From positions 186,001 to 250,000 of the forward strand of contig JAYRJL010000004.1 of assembly GCA_041906305.1 (NCBI GenBank): 64,000 nt of DNA, written 5' to 3'. The notes under the pieces were generated by a model. That model made no database searches, was not told where the DNA came from, and saw only the letters and a program-made list of their open reading frames with translations. How positions within the stretch are numbered: the first letter of the stretch is position 1; every line of letters begins with the position of its first letter. Shown piece by piece: positions 1-7,480 of the stretch. The translations under genes were made by a program, and so were the position numbers. Source of the DNA: SHVZ01 sp041906305. Its GTDB lineage: Bacteria; Pseudomonadota; Alphaproteobacteria; SHVZ01.

Positions 1-573
1 GGTCGGGCACGCGGAACGCTCGATCGTCGCGACCTCGGCGTCGGTCATCTTCGAGTCGGCGGCGGCGACCATGGCGTCGACCAGGTCGACCGCGACCTCC
101 TTGCCTTTGAGGATCACCTTGCCGGCTTCCATCGGGCCGCCGGAGACGAACACGGTCGGCACGTTGAGGCGGAGCGTCGCCATCAGCATGCCGGGCGTGA
201 TCTTGTCGCAGTTGGAGATGCAGACCATCGCGTCGGCGCAATGCGCGTTGACCATGTACTCGACGCTGTCGGCGATCAGCTCGCGCGACGGCAGGCTGTA
301 GAGCATGCCGTCATGGCCCATGGCGATGCCGTCGTCGACGGCGATGGTGTTGAACTCCTTGGCGACGCCGCCGGCGCGCTCGATCTCGCGGACGACCAGC
401 TGACCGAGGTCCTTCAGATGGACGTGGCCGGGGACGAACTGGGTGAAGGAGTTGACGACGGCGACGATCGGCTTGCCGAAGTCGGAATCCTTCATGCCGG
501 TGGCGCGCCAAAGGCCGCGGGCGCCGGCCATGTTGCGGCCATGGGTCGAGGTGCGGGAGCGAAGGGCAGGCAT
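1..573 (-). CDS. ilvD: Dihydroxy-acid dehydratase IlvD, N-terminal part (cut by the window edge)
   Basis: First 191 codons of an Fe-S dihydroxy-acid dehydratase, which dehydrates 2,3-dihydroxy-3-methylvalerate and the isovalerate analogue in isoleucine/valine synthesis. The translation follows IlvD nearly residue by residue: the THGRNMAGARGLW start, the NSFTQFVPGHVHL segment, the CISNCDKITPGML cluster-ligand region, and SACPT at the edge, just before the expected CGSCSG ligand motif. The ATG at 573-571 gives the usual N-terminus. The frame stays open to base 1, so the rest of the gene lies to the left. The gene upstream on the same strand, a PLP aminotransferase ending at 617, could share the transcript, but nothing shows this. 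Confidence 0.96.
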   Translation of the reverse strand, partial: MPALRSRTSTHGRNMAGARGLWRATGMKDSDFGKPIVAVVNSFTQFVPGHVHLKDLGQLVVREIERAGGVAKEFNTIAVDDGIAMGHDGMLYSLPSRELIADSVEYMVNAHCADAMVCISNCDKITPGMLMATLRLNVPTVFVSGGPMEAGKVILKGKEVAVDLVDAMVAAADSKMTDAEVATIERSACPT

Positions 574-616
574 GGGTCGAGTCTCTATGCGGGAGGGAAG
601 GGGAGGATATCCGAAA

Positions 617-1834
617 TCAGCCCCGGCGTTGAAGCTGCGGGCGCGAGGAAACATAGGCCTCGATGGCGCGGCCGAGGCGGCGGACGCCTTCGCGGATGGT
701 CTCCGGGCTGCTGCGGGTGAAGTTGACCCGCATCGCATGGCGGTCGCGGCCGGTGAAGTCGAAGACGCTGGACGGCACGAAGGCGACCTTCTCCTCCATG
801 GCGAAGCGGTAGAGCTCGTCGGTGTCGATCGCGTTCCCCTTGGAGCGCATCCAGACGAACATGCCGCCGGGCGGGACCTCCCATTCGAACCAGTCGCTCA
901 AGCTCAGCGCCGCCTCGCTGCACAGCGCGTCGCGGCGCTCGCGATAGGCGGGCACGATCGACGCCGAATGCGCGACGTCGATCCTCTGGTCCAGGAGCTC
1001 GAAGGCGACCGCCTGCGCGAACATGCTGCTGGAGAGGTCGGTCGCCTGCTTGGCCATCACGAGCTGGCGGATCATCTCCGGCTCGGCGAGCGTCCAGCCG
1101 ACGCGAAGTCCCGGCACCAGGCTCTTCGAGATCGTGCCGAGATAGATCACCGGCCCGTCATAGGGCCGGCCGCTCTGCCGGGCGGCGGCGCTCAGGATGC
1201 TCGGCGGCGGCGGGCCGTCGAGCTGCATGGTGAGATAGGGATCGTCCTCCACCAGCCAGGTCCCCGCCTTCGTGACCGCGTCGAGCAGGGCGGCGCGCTT
1301 GCCGGTAGGCACCAGCACGCCGGTCGGGTTCGAATAGTTTGGCACCGCGTAGACGAACTTTGCCCGAGCGAAGGTCGCGACGTCGGGCGAGCTCCAGTCG
1401 AGCGCTTCGTACGCCGGGCGCCGTGGCCGCCAGGCATCGAGCGCGCCGAGATATGTCGGCGCCTGCGCCACGATCAGGTCGCCCGGATCGATCAGCACCT
1501 TGCCCAGCAGGTCGAGTGCCTGCATCGAGCCCGAGGTCAGCAGCACGTTGGCCGCGGTGAAGCGCCCGCCGGTCTCGGCCGAGAAGCGCTCGGCGATCAG
1601 CGCCCGCAGCGGCGGGAAGCCCTCGACCGTGCCGTATTCGAGCGCTGCCGATCCGTGGCGTTCCAGCGCCCGCCTCGTCGCCATCTCGATCTCGGCGATC
1701 GGATAGAGTTCGGCCGCCGGCAGACCGCCGGCGAGGCTGACCACGTCCGGCCGCCCGCCGGCGGCGAGGAACTGCTGGGTGATGTCGTTTGTTGCCCTCA
1801 GCCATGCCGCCGGGGCGGGGCGTGTCCTCGTCAT
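617..1834 (-). CDS. PLP-dependent aminotransferase, class I/II (2-aminoadipate aminotransferase type)
   Basis: A 405-residue fold-type I aminotransferase. Visible features are SLAGGLPA near residue 33, YGTVEGFPPLR near 67, the NYSNPTG cofactor-contact loop at 166-172, VEDDPY near 195-200, the internal-aldimine lysine K237 in GTISKSLVPGLRVGW, and the late RVNFT region. This pattern is typical of LysN/2-aminoadipate and related branched-chain or aromatic aminotransferases that resemble the enzyme half of MocR regulators, but there is no DNA-binding domain here. The substrate cannot be read from sequence. The neighbour ilvD on the same strand, 43 bases downstream, makes a branched-chain 2-oxo acid plausible, as inference only. 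The 79-base gap to the divergent PLD gene holds its promoter. Confidence 0.85.
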   Translation of the reverse strand: MTRTRPAPAAWLRATNDITQQFLAAGGRPDVVSLAGGLPAAELYPIAEIEMATRRALERHGSAALEYGTVEGFPPLRALIAERFSAETGGRFTAANVLLTSGSMQALDLLGKVLIDPGDLIVAQAPTYLGALDAWRPRRPAYEALDWSSPDVATFARAKFVYAVPNYSNPTGVLVPTGKRAALLDAVTKAGTWLVEDDPYLTMQLDGPPPPSILSAAARQSGRPYDGPVIYLGTISKSLVPGLRVGWTLAEPEMIRQLVMAKQATDLSSSMFAQAVAFELLDQRIDVAHSASIVPAYRERRDALCSEAALSLSDWFEWEVPPGGMFVWMRSKGNAIDTDELYRFAMEEKVAFVPSSVFDFTGRDRHAMRVNFTRSSPETIREGVRRLGRAIEAYVSSRPQLQRRG

Positions 1835-1913
1835 GCGCTCGTTGCTGCCCGTCTCGTGTCCTGGGCGTTAGGATACCCGTTATGGATCACGGTTCCCGCA
1901 TAAACCGCCGGTC

Positions 1914-3362
1914 ATGTTTCCGATGATGCGCCGCCGCGCGCCGCGGACGGTCTGGGACGAGCAGGCCGTCGTTCCGCAGATGCGCGGCCTGGCGACGCAC
2001 GCCTTCTCGCGCGCGGCCGGGGCGCCGCTGATCGACGGCAACCGGGTCCGGATCCTCAAGGATGCGGGCGAGAACTTCCCGGCCTGGCTGGAGGCGATCC
2101 GCGGTGCCCGGCGCAACATCCACTTCGAAAGCTATTTCATCGCCGACGACGCGATCGGCGGGGAGTTCGCCGACGCCCTCAAGGCCAAGGCCGGCGAGGG
2201 CGTCTCGGTCCGGGTGATCTACGACTGGTTTGGCAACCTGGGCAAGGCCGGTCGCGGCTACTGGCAGCGGCTGCGCGCCGCCGGCGTGGATGTGCGCTGC
2301 TACAACCCGCCGCGTTTCGACAGCCCGTTCGCCTGGCCGTCGCGGGATCATCGCAAGATGCTGGAGGTGGACGGCGAGGTGGCGTTCATCTCGGGCCTCT
2401 GCGTCGCCGGCGCCTGGCTCGGCGATCCGGCGCGCGGGATGTCGCCGTGGCGGGACACCGGCGTCGAGATCCGCGGTTGCGCCGTCGCCGAGGTCAGGAC
2501 CGCCTTTGCCCGTGCTTGGTCGTCGATGGGCGAGCCGCTTCCGGAAGGCGAGATCGCGCCGCCGCCGCCAGCGGGCGAGGTCAGTCTTCGGATCGTCGCG
2601 AGCGAGCCCTCGACCGCCGGGATGCTCCGCCTCGACCAGCTGGTGGCGGCGCTCGCCAAGCAGCGCCTGTGGCTGACCGACGCCTATTACGCCGGCACCT
2701 CGTCCTACGTGCAGGCGCTGCGTGCCGCGGCACGCGACGGCGTGGACGTGCGGTTGCTCGTGCCCGGCGCCACCGACCTTCCGCTGCTGCGTCCCCTCAC
2801 GCGGTCGGGATACCGGCCGCTGCTCGAGGCCGGCGTGCGCGTCTTCGAATGGAACGGCACGATGCTGCACGCGAAGACCGCGGTCATGGACGATCGCTGG
2901 GCCCGCGTCGGCTCGACCAACCTCAACATCGCGAGCTGGCTCGGGAACTGCGAGCTCGACGCGGTGATCGAGGACACGTCGTTCGCCGGCGAGATGGCGC
3001 GGATGTACGAGGAGGATCTCGGCAACGCGACGGAGATCGTGCTCGACGAGAAGCGCCGGATGCGGTCGCCGCATCTCGAGCACGCCCGGATCATGGGCAG
3101 CGGCGGCGGCAGCACCAGCCGGGCGGCGGCGGGCGCCATGCGGCTCGGCCGGGCAGTCGGTGCCGCGCTGACCAATCGCCGGGTCCTCGATGCGGTCGAG
3201 GCGAGGCTGACGCTCGGCATGGGGCTCGCGCTGGCATTGGCATCGCTGCTCATCGCGTTCTTCCCGGAAGTGCTGGCCTATCCGCTGGCGGCGATTGCCG
3301 CCTGGGTCGGCGTGGCTCTCCTGTATCGGGCCTACCGGCTGCATCGAGACCGAAAGAGGTAG
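1914..3362 (+). CDS. Phospholipase D-like / cardiolipin synthase-like protein
   Basis: A 482-residue protein with two HKD motifs: H146/K148/D153 (DHRKMLEVD) and H319/K321/D326 (LHAKTAVMD). Each is followed by the expected GLCVA or GSTNLNIASW strand, so the two-lobed PLD catalytic centre is intact. Cardiolipin synthases normally carry N-terminal membrane segments. Here the N-terminus is soluble and arginine-rich, and two hydrophobic segments lie at the C-terminus (about residues 425-470). The role is probably phosphatidyl transfer or phospholipid turnover at the inner membrane. The ATG at 1914 is the first in the frame. The stop is followed within 35 bases by the GST gene. Confidence 0.85.
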   Translation: MFPMMRRRAPRTVWDEQAVVPQMRGLATHAFSRAAGAPLIDGNRVRILKDAGENFPAWLEAIRGARRNIHFESYFIADDAIGGEFADALKAKAGEGVSVRVIYDWFGNLGKAGRGYWQRLRAAGVDVRCYNPPRFDSPFAWPSRDHRKMLEVDGEVAFISGLCVAGAWLGDPARGMSPWRDTGVEIRGCAVAEVRTAFARAWSSMGEPLPEGEIAPPPPAGEVSLRIVASEPSTAGMLRLDQLVAALAKQRLWLTDAYYAGTSSYVQALRAAARDGVDVRLLVPGATDLPLLRPLTRSGYRPLLEAGVRVFEWNGTMLHAKTAVMDDRWARVGSTNLNIASWLGNCELDAVIEDTSFAGEMARMYEEDLGNATEIVLDEKRRMRSPHLEHARIMGSGGGSTSRAAAGAMRLGRAVGAALTNRRVLDAVEARLTLGMGLALALASLLIAFFPEVLAYPLAAIAAWVGVALLYRAYRLHRDRKR

Positions 3363-3393
3363 TATGGAGGTGTCCCGACCTCCCGGAGCCTCC

Positions 3394-4095
3394 ATGTCCG
3401 ATCTTTCCTCATTTCCGATCATCAGGCGCTGGCCGGCAAAGCATCCCGACCGCCTGCAGCTCTATTCGCTGCCGACGCCGAACGGCGTGAAGGTCTCGAT
3501 CATGCTGGAGGAGATCGGCCTGCCTTACGAGCCGCACAGGATCGACATCGGTGCCAACGAGACCTGGACGCCGGAGTTCCTGTCGCTCAATCCCAACGGC
3601 AAGATCCCGGCGATCATCGATCCGAACGGGCCGGGCGGAAAGCCGCTCGGCCTCTTCGAGTCCGGCGCGATCCTGGTCTATCTCGCCGAGAAGACCGGCA
3701 AGCTGATCCCCGCGGATCCCGCCGGCCGCTACGAGACGATGCAGTGGGTCTTCTTCCAGATGGCGGCGATCGGGCCGATGTTCGGCCAGGTCGGCTTCTT
3801 CCATAAGTTCGCCGGCCGGGAGTACGAGGACAAGCGCCCGCTCAAGCGCTATGCCGACGAATCCAAGCGCCTGCTCGGCGTGATCGAGACGCGTCTCGAC
3901 GGGCGCGACTGGATCATGGGCAAGTACTCAATCGCCGACATCTCGATGCTGGGCTGGGTGCGGAACCTCGTCGGCTTCTACGGCGCCGGCGACCTGGTCG
4001 ACTACGGCGCGTTCAAGCGCGTGCCGGCCTGGCTGGAGCGGGGGCTCCAGCGGCCGGCCGTGCAGCGCGGGATCGAGATACCGAAGAAGGTCTAG
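3394..4095 (+). CDS. Glutathione S-transferase family protein (YghU/YfcG-like)
   Basis: A 233-residue GST. The thioredoxin-like N-terminal domain contains SLPTPNGVKVSIMLEE, NPNGKIPAI and the ESGAILVYLAEK glutathione-binding segment. The helical C-terminal domain contains IMGKYSIADISMLGWV with the conserved N-capping and hydrophobic staple residues. The TPNG motif in place of a catalytic Tyr/Ser/Cys is characteristic of the Nu-class YghU/YfcG group, which has disulfide-bond reductase activity. The start at 3394 (MSDLSS, preceded by GGAG at 5 bases) matches the usual family N-terminus. An in-frame ATG at 3364 with AGAGG in front would add 10 residues. The 3' end overlaps the convergent SRPBCC gene by 4 bases. 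Confidence 0.9.
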   Translation: MSDLSSFPIIRRWPAKHPDRLQLYSLPTPNGVKVSIMLEEIGLPYEPHRIDIGANETWTPEFLSLNPNGKIPAIIDPNGPGGKPLGLFESGAILVYLAEKTGKLIPADPAGRYETMQWVFFQMAAIGPMFGQVGFFHKFAGREYEDKRPLKRYADESKRLLGVIETRLDGRDWIMGKYSIADISMLGWVRNLVGFYGAGDLVDYGAFKRVPAWLERGLQRPAVQRGIEIPKKV

Positions 4096-4589
4096 CGCTT
4101 CATCGTCGTCTTGACGTACTCGGCGAGCTGGTCGATCACGGTGTTCCAGCCGTCGAAGAAGCCCATCTCCTCGTGCTTCTTCCGGCCTTCCGGATCCTTG
4201 TGCAGGCAGTGTGCGTGATAGCGCGTGCCCTTGCCTTCGGTCTTGAAGGTCAGGATCGCGGTCACCGGCATGCCCTCGGGCAGGAAGCCCTTGGCCTGGG
4301 GCCGGTAGCCCGGCTCCAGCGCGTCGGTCCAGATCAGCCGTTCGGTCGGCGTGACTTCGAGATAGCAGGCGAGGTTCGGGAATTCCTGTCCTTCGGGCGA
4401 GCGGAAGACCGTGCGCATCTTGCCGCCGGGACGCAGATCGATCTCGCACTCGGTGACCGACCACGGCCGCGGCACGAACCAATGCGGGATGTGCTCGGCC
4501 TTGGTCCAGCACTCCCACATCAGCTCGCGCGGCACGTCGACGAAGCGGTCCAGCACGAGGTCGAGCTTGGGATCGGGTGTGACGATCAT
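4092..4589 (-). CDS. SRPBCC / AHSA1-family START-like protein
   Basis: A 165-residue protein with the AHSA1-type SRPBCC signature: VDVPRELMWECWTKAEHIPHWF at the start, a LRPGGKMRTVFRSPEG strand, and the terminal helix GFFDGWNTVIDQLAEYV. These helix-grip folds bind hydrophobic ligands, and the ligand is unknown here. Its ATG overlaps the stop of the upstream ArsR gene (ATGA, 4586-4589). This is the widespread ArsR-SRPBCC two-gene arrangement in which the repressor probably controls the pair. Overlap with the convergent GST end is 4 bases. Confidence 0.88.
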   Translation of the reverse strand: MIVTPDPKLDLVLDRFVDVPRELMWECWTKAEHIPHWFVPRPWSVTECEIDLRPGGKMRTVFRSPEGQEFPNLACYLEVTPTERLIWTDALEPGYRPQAKGFLPEGMPVTAILTFKTEGKGTRYHAHCLHKDPEGRKKHEEMGFFDGWNTVIDQLAEYVKTTMKR

Positions 4590-4921
4590 TTGCGTTTCTC
4601 CTTGAGCGAAAGGGCATAGGCGTCGAGCCGGTCGAGGCGCTCATCCCACAGCGATCGCTGCTGGGAGAGCCAGTCCTCGGCCATCCGAAGCCGCTTGGAC
4701 TCGATCTGGTAGGTGCGCACACGCCCGGCCTTCCGTGACGAGACGAGCCCGCATCCCTCCAGCACCTTCAGGTGCTCGACGAAGGAGGGAAGCGCCATCT
4801 CGAACGGCGCTGCGAGATCGCTGACCGAGGCCGGGCTCCGGCTCAGCCGAGCGATCACCTGGCGACGCGTCGGGTCGGCGAGCGCCTTGAAGACGCCGTC
4901 GATCGGTTGGGCGGCTTGCAT
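4586..4921 (-). CDS. ArsR/SmtB-family winged-helix repressor
   Basis: A 111-residue regulator. The ArsR fold is clear: VFKALADPTRRQVIARLSR near the N-terminus, recognition helix ALPSFVEHLKVLEGCGLV, then the wing SSRKAGRVRTYQIE. No cysteine metal-site motif is present, as is usual for ArsR members paired with SRPBCC proteins, so a small molecule, not arsenite, is the likelier signal. The ATG at 4921-4919 gives the standard MQAAQPIDGVF start; the frame is open further upstream but would run through the operator. It forms an overlapping two-gene operon with the SRPBCC gene and probably represses itself through the palindrome at 4944-4967. Confidence 0.9.
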   Translation of the reverse strand: MQAAQPIDGVFKALADPTRRQVIARLSRSPASVSDLAAPFEMALPSFVEHLKVLEGCGLVSSRKAGRVRTYQIESKRLRMAEDWLSQQRSLWDERLDRLDAYALSLKEKRK

Positions 4922-4943
4922 GAACGGAACATGGTGCGGAAAA

Positions 4944-4967
4944 ATACTTAGGTCAAGTCCTAAGTAT
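4944..4967. promoter_or_regulatory. Candidate ArsR operator, perfect inverted repeat
   Basis: Arms ATACTTAGG (4944-4952) and CCTAAGTAT (4959-4967) are exact reverse complements around a 6-base spacer. The centre lies about 34 bases before the ArsR start. On the minus strand the right arm contains TATACT (4968-4963), a good -10 hexamer, so a bound repressor would block polymerase directly. The AT-rich palindrome stands out in GC-rich surroundings. Confidence 0.7.
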
Positions 4968-4987
4968 ATCCTCGGCAACCATCGGAA

Positions 4988-5014
4988 CCCTCCCTCGGCA
5001 GAGCCGAGGGAGGG
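4988..5014. terminator. Perfect 12-bp hairpin after the VOC gene
   Basis: CCCTCCCTCGGC (4988-4999) and its exact complement (5003-5014) flank a 3-base loop, 14 bases after the stop of the minus-strand VOC gene. There is no T run, so it is either a U-less terminator or a solo hairpin of the CCCTC-type seen elsewhere in the window (31934-31957, 42835-42970, 44701-44830). Confidence 0.45.
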
Positions 5015-5027
5015 GGCTCGATGCATC

Positions 5028-5438
5028 TCAGGTTTTCGTGGTCTTCTGAACGATGCCCTGCGGATCCCCGTAGGACTTCGTGATCACCTCGAGCAGGTGG
5101 CCATCCGGGTCCTCGAAATAGACGCCGCGGCCGCCCCAGTGGTGATTGATCTGCCCGGACTGCGATCGTGCCGGATCGGCCCAGTGATCGAGGCCCTTCT
5201 TCCGGATGCGCTCGACCACCTGGTCGAACTCCGCCTCGCCGATCAGGAAGGCGTAGTGCTGGAGCGCCGGCGTCTTGTCCTGCTGGTAGAAGTCGAGCGA
5301 GACGCCATTATCCATGTCGACGATCAGGAAGTGCAGGAACGCGCGCGGCGCCGGCCGGCCGAGCATCTCGGCAAGGAAGCCGGCGGATCTCGCCTTGTCG
5401 GTGCACCAGACGATGGTGTGGTTCAGTTCGACCGGCAT
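5028..5438 (-). CDS. VOC-family (glyoxalase/bleomycin-resistance) protein
   Basis: A 136-residue single vicinal-oxygen-chelate module. The two beta-alpha-beta-beta-beta halves are visible: LNHTIVWCTDKARSAGFLAEMLG, then LQHYAFLIGEAEFDQVVERI and the closing GRGVYFEDPDGHLLEVIT. Metal-ligand candidates are H7, H61 and E117, so a divalent-metal enzyme is more likely than a binding protein. The substrate is unknown. It lies 4 bases downstream of the cupin gene on the same strand, so the two are probably co-transcribed. Confidence 0.85.
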   Translation of the reverse strand: MPVELNHTIVWCTDKARSAGFLAEMLGRPAPRAFLHFLIVDMDNGVSLDFYQQDKTPALQHYAFLIGEAEFDQVVERIRKKGLDHWADPARSQSGQINHHWGGRGVYFEDPDGHLLEVITKSYGDPQGIVQKTTKT

Positions 5439-5442
5439 CGCC

Positions 5443-5949
5443 TCAGTCCTTGTGCCAGAGCTTCGTCAGCGGTCCGCCCTTGCCCGACACCGGATCGGAG
5501 GCTGGGAAGGGGAGCGTCGAGATCCGCGCCATCATCTTGAGCGAGGGCGCGGTTCGCCGGATATCCCATTTCTGTCGCGGCGGATAAGCGCCGACCACCA
5601 GGAAATCGCGCGACTGCCGCTGCCGGCGATGGCCGGTGCCGGCTGGAAGCACGAGCACGTCGCCGACAGCGACCGCGATCTTGCGGCCGTTCGGTCCACC
5701 GAGAACCAGCGTCGCCCTGCCGCTGGCGATGCCCAGCACCTCGTGGGCGGTCGAGTGATAGTGATTGTAGTAATAGACCGTGTCCCGCCAGTCGGGCGGC
5801 CAGCCATTCTTCCTGAAGAGCCTCTCGAAGGTCGCCGCCGGATCGTCGCCGCCGAGCCCGATCGCATGGCGATAGATCAGGACGGGGAGACGCTGATTGT
5901 TCGGCACCCAACCGCTTGGCTGAAGGATCAGAGTTTCGGGCGCGCTCAT
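5443..5949 (-). CDS. Cupin-domain protein (YjlB-like)
   Basis: A 168-residue cupin. The barrel motifs are HYHSTAHEVLGIASGRATLVLGG (motif 1, with histidine metal ligands) and VAVGDVLVLPAGTGHRR (motif 2). It resembles the YjlB/YML079w group of small cupins of unknown function. The start at 5949 (MSAPETL) has GGAG 7 bases upstream. Longer in-frame starts would run into the divergent promoter region and are rejected. It is followed after 4 bases by the VOC gene. Confidence 0.82.
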   Translation of the reverse strand: MSAPETLILQPSGWVPNNQRLPVLIYRHAIGLGGDDPAATFERLFRKNGWPPDWRDTVYYYNHYHSTAHEVLGIASGRATLVLGGPNGRKIAVAVGDVLVLPAGTGHRRQRQSRDFLVVGAYPPRQKWDIRRTAPSLKMMARISTLPFPASDPVSGKGGPLTKLWHKD

Positions 5950-6010
5950 GGTCGTTCTCCAGGCTGAATGGGTAAGTCTTGACGACCAGCCGGGTTTCGC
6001 GCTGGTATAG

Positions 6011-6025
6011 GAACAAATAGGGAAC
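6011..6025. promoter_or_regulatory. Alphaproteobacterial LexA (SOS) box
   Basis: GAAC (6011-6014), seven bases, GAAC (6022-6025). This is an exact match to the direct-repeat GTTC-N7-GTTC consensus recognised by alphaproteobacterial LexA, read on the other strand, and the A-rich spacer is typical of known boxes. It ends 13 bases before the ATG at 6039 and overlaps a TATAGG hexamer at 6006-6011, where a repressor would act. It lies 62 bases from the divergent cupin start, so it could affect both directions. Confidence 0.7.
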
Positions 6026-6038
6026 AATCGAGGCCGAC

Positions 6039-6680
6039 ATGTCCCAGTTCACGCTCCCCGGGTTCGAGCGCGTGCCCGAGCCGCCGCCGAGGCCGAAAGG
6101 CGTGCGGCCGACGGTCGAGCCATCGAAGCCGCTCAAGAAATTCGGCGGGCTCAAGGACAGGCTGTTCCTCGGCATTCGATTGGACGCGCAGGCGGCTTAC
6201 GCGGCGCGACAGGCGGCCTGGAATCTCCGCAATCGCCATCATCTGACGTCGTGGCCGCGGCCGACCTCGCTGCTGCATGTGACGCTCAGGCAAATCGGCG
6301 ACTTCAGTGGGATTCCCGGAGGCTTGGTCGAGCAGGTGTGGGAAGCGGCGGCGTCGGTCGAGATGCGTCCCTTCGAGGTCTCGTTCGATCGGGTGACGAG
6401 CTTTCGCGAGAGCTGCATCGTTCTCGTCGGCGAGGATGGCGTCGTCGGCGTTCGTAAGCTGGAGCAGGCGCTGAGCGAGGCCCTCGAAACCGGAAAGCTC
6501 CGTGAGCCGAGCCGCAGCTTCAAACCCCATGTCACCCTGATGTATGACAAGACCCCGATCTCCACGGAGCCGCTACGCCAGCCGGTTCGGTGGAAGGTCG
6601 ACGAGTTCGTGCTGATCCACAGCCTGATCCCTCAGAGCAGGCACGTCGTGCTGAAGACCTTTCCGCTTCGGAGTACCTGA
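6039..6680 (+). CDS. 2H phosphoesterase, 2'-5' RNA ligase / RNA 2',3'-cyclic phosphodiesterase family
   Basis: A 213-residue protein with both catalytic HxT motifs of the 2H superfamily: H80-V-T82 (LLHVTLRQIGD) and H164-V-T166 (SFKPHVTLMYD). Members open 2',3'-cyclic phosphates on RNA and can join tRNA halves in vitro. An N-terminal proline/lysine-rich stretch of about 38 residues precedes the fold. A LexA-type box lies immediately upstream, suggesting damage induction. The stop is followed after one base by the Spx-like gene, so 6039-7452 is probably one operon. Confidence 0.88.
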   Translation: MSQFTLPGFERVPEPPPRPKGVRPTVEPSKPLKKFGGLKDRLFLGIRLDAQAAYAARQAAWNLRNRHHLTSWPRPTSLLHVTLRQIGDFSGIPGGLVEQVWEAAASVEMRPFEVSFDRVTSFRESCIVLVGEDGVVGVRKLEQALSEALETGKLREPSRSFKPHVTLMYDKTPISTEPLRQPVRWKVDEFVLIHSLIPQSRHVVLKTFPLRST

Positions 6681-6681
6681 C

Positions 6682-7050
6682 ATGGCCAAGCCCGTGACCA
6701 TCTACGGCATCAAGAATTGCGACACGATGAAGAAGGCGCGGGCCTGGCTCGACGGCAAGAAGGTCGCTTACGACTTCCACGACTACAAGGCGGCCGGCGT
6801 CGATCGCGCGCGTCTCGAAGGCTGGGCCAGGTCGGTCGGCTGGGAAGTGCTGCTGAACCGCGCCGGCACCACCTTCAAGAAGCTGCCCGACGGCGACAAG
6901 GAAGGGCTCACGGAGAAAAAGGCGCTGGCGCTGATGCTGGCGCAGCCCTCGATGATCAAGCGTCCGGTGCTCGATGTCGGCGGCAAGCTGCTGGTCGGCT
7001 TCAAGCCCGACGATTACGAGAAGGCCATTGGCTCAAAGATCGGGGGCTGA
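6682..7050 (+). CDS. ArsC/Spx-family reductase-like protein (YffB type)
   Basis: A 122-residue thioredoxin-fold protein. YGIKNCDTMKKARAWLD at the N-terminus carries the single conserved Cys13 of the YffB/Spx-like branch. The NRAGTTFKKL segment and the IKRPVLDVGGKLLVGFKPD C-terminal signature follow. YffB is usually annotated as an arsenate-reductase-like, glutathione-dependent thiol reductase of uncertain substrate. The start lies one base after the preceding stop and the TfoX gene begins 15 bases downstream. Confidence 0.9.
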   Translation: MAKPVTIYGIKNCDTMKKARAWLDGKKVAYDFHDYKAAGVDRARLEGWARSVGWEVLLNRAGTTFKKLPDGDKEGLTEKKALALMLAQPSMIKRPVLDVGGKLLVGFKPDDYEKAIGSKIGG

Positions 7051-7065
7051 AGGATCGGGGGCCGA

Positions 7066-7452
7066 GTGGTTGCCAGCGCCGACTTCATCGAGTTCCTCGA
7101 GGAGCAGCTGGCGGCGCTCGGACCCGTCACGACGCGGCGCATGTTCGGCAAGACCGGCGTGTTCTCGGGCGGCGTGATGTTCGGCATGGTGACCGACAAC
7201 GTTCTCTACGTCCGCGTCGACGATCTCAACCGCGCGACGTTCAAGGAGGCCGAAGCGTTCCCGCCGCTCGGCTACGCGAAGAAAGGCGAGATGATCGATC
7301 TCGCCTTCTGGCGCGTGCCTGAACGCCTGATGGACGAGCCGGAGCAACTCGTCGCCTGGGGGCGGGCGGCGCTCGCCGCGGCTCACCGCGTCGCGGCGAA
7401 GCGGCCGGCGAAGCGCAAGGCCTTGTCGCGCGGGGCAAAGGACCCCACGTAG
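7066..7452 (+). CDS. TfoX/Sxy N-terminal domain protein
   Basis: A 128-residue protein with the TfoX_N pattern: VTTRRMFGKTGVFSGGVMFGMV, then LYVRVDDLNRATF and the FPPLGYAKKGEMIDLAFWRVPE block. The C-terminal 35 residues are Ala/Arg/Lys-rich. Only the N-terminal TfoX domain is present. The C-terminal domain of the competence regulator Sxy is absent, so a role in competence should not be assumed. The start is the GTG at 7066, inferred from where the domain begins. It is the last gene of the probable LexA-box operon. Confidence 0.85.
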   Translation: MVASADFIEFLEEQLAALGPVTTRRMFGKTGVFSGGVMFGMVTDNVLYVRVDDLNRATFKEAEAFPPLGYAKKGEMIDLAFWRVPERLMDEPEQLVAWGRAALAAAHRVAAKRPAKRKALSRGAKDPT

Positions 7453-7480
7453 ATTGTCCGCATTTGCCGGACACCGTTCC

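Noticed and set aside
443..1903. A long plus-strand frame over ilvD and the aminotransferase
   Set aside because: It overlaps two genes with intact catalytic motifs and itself shows none.
1887..3422. A 511-codon minus-strand frame over the PLD gene
   Set aside because: The plus strand carries both HKD motifs in correct order; the antisense product has no domain.
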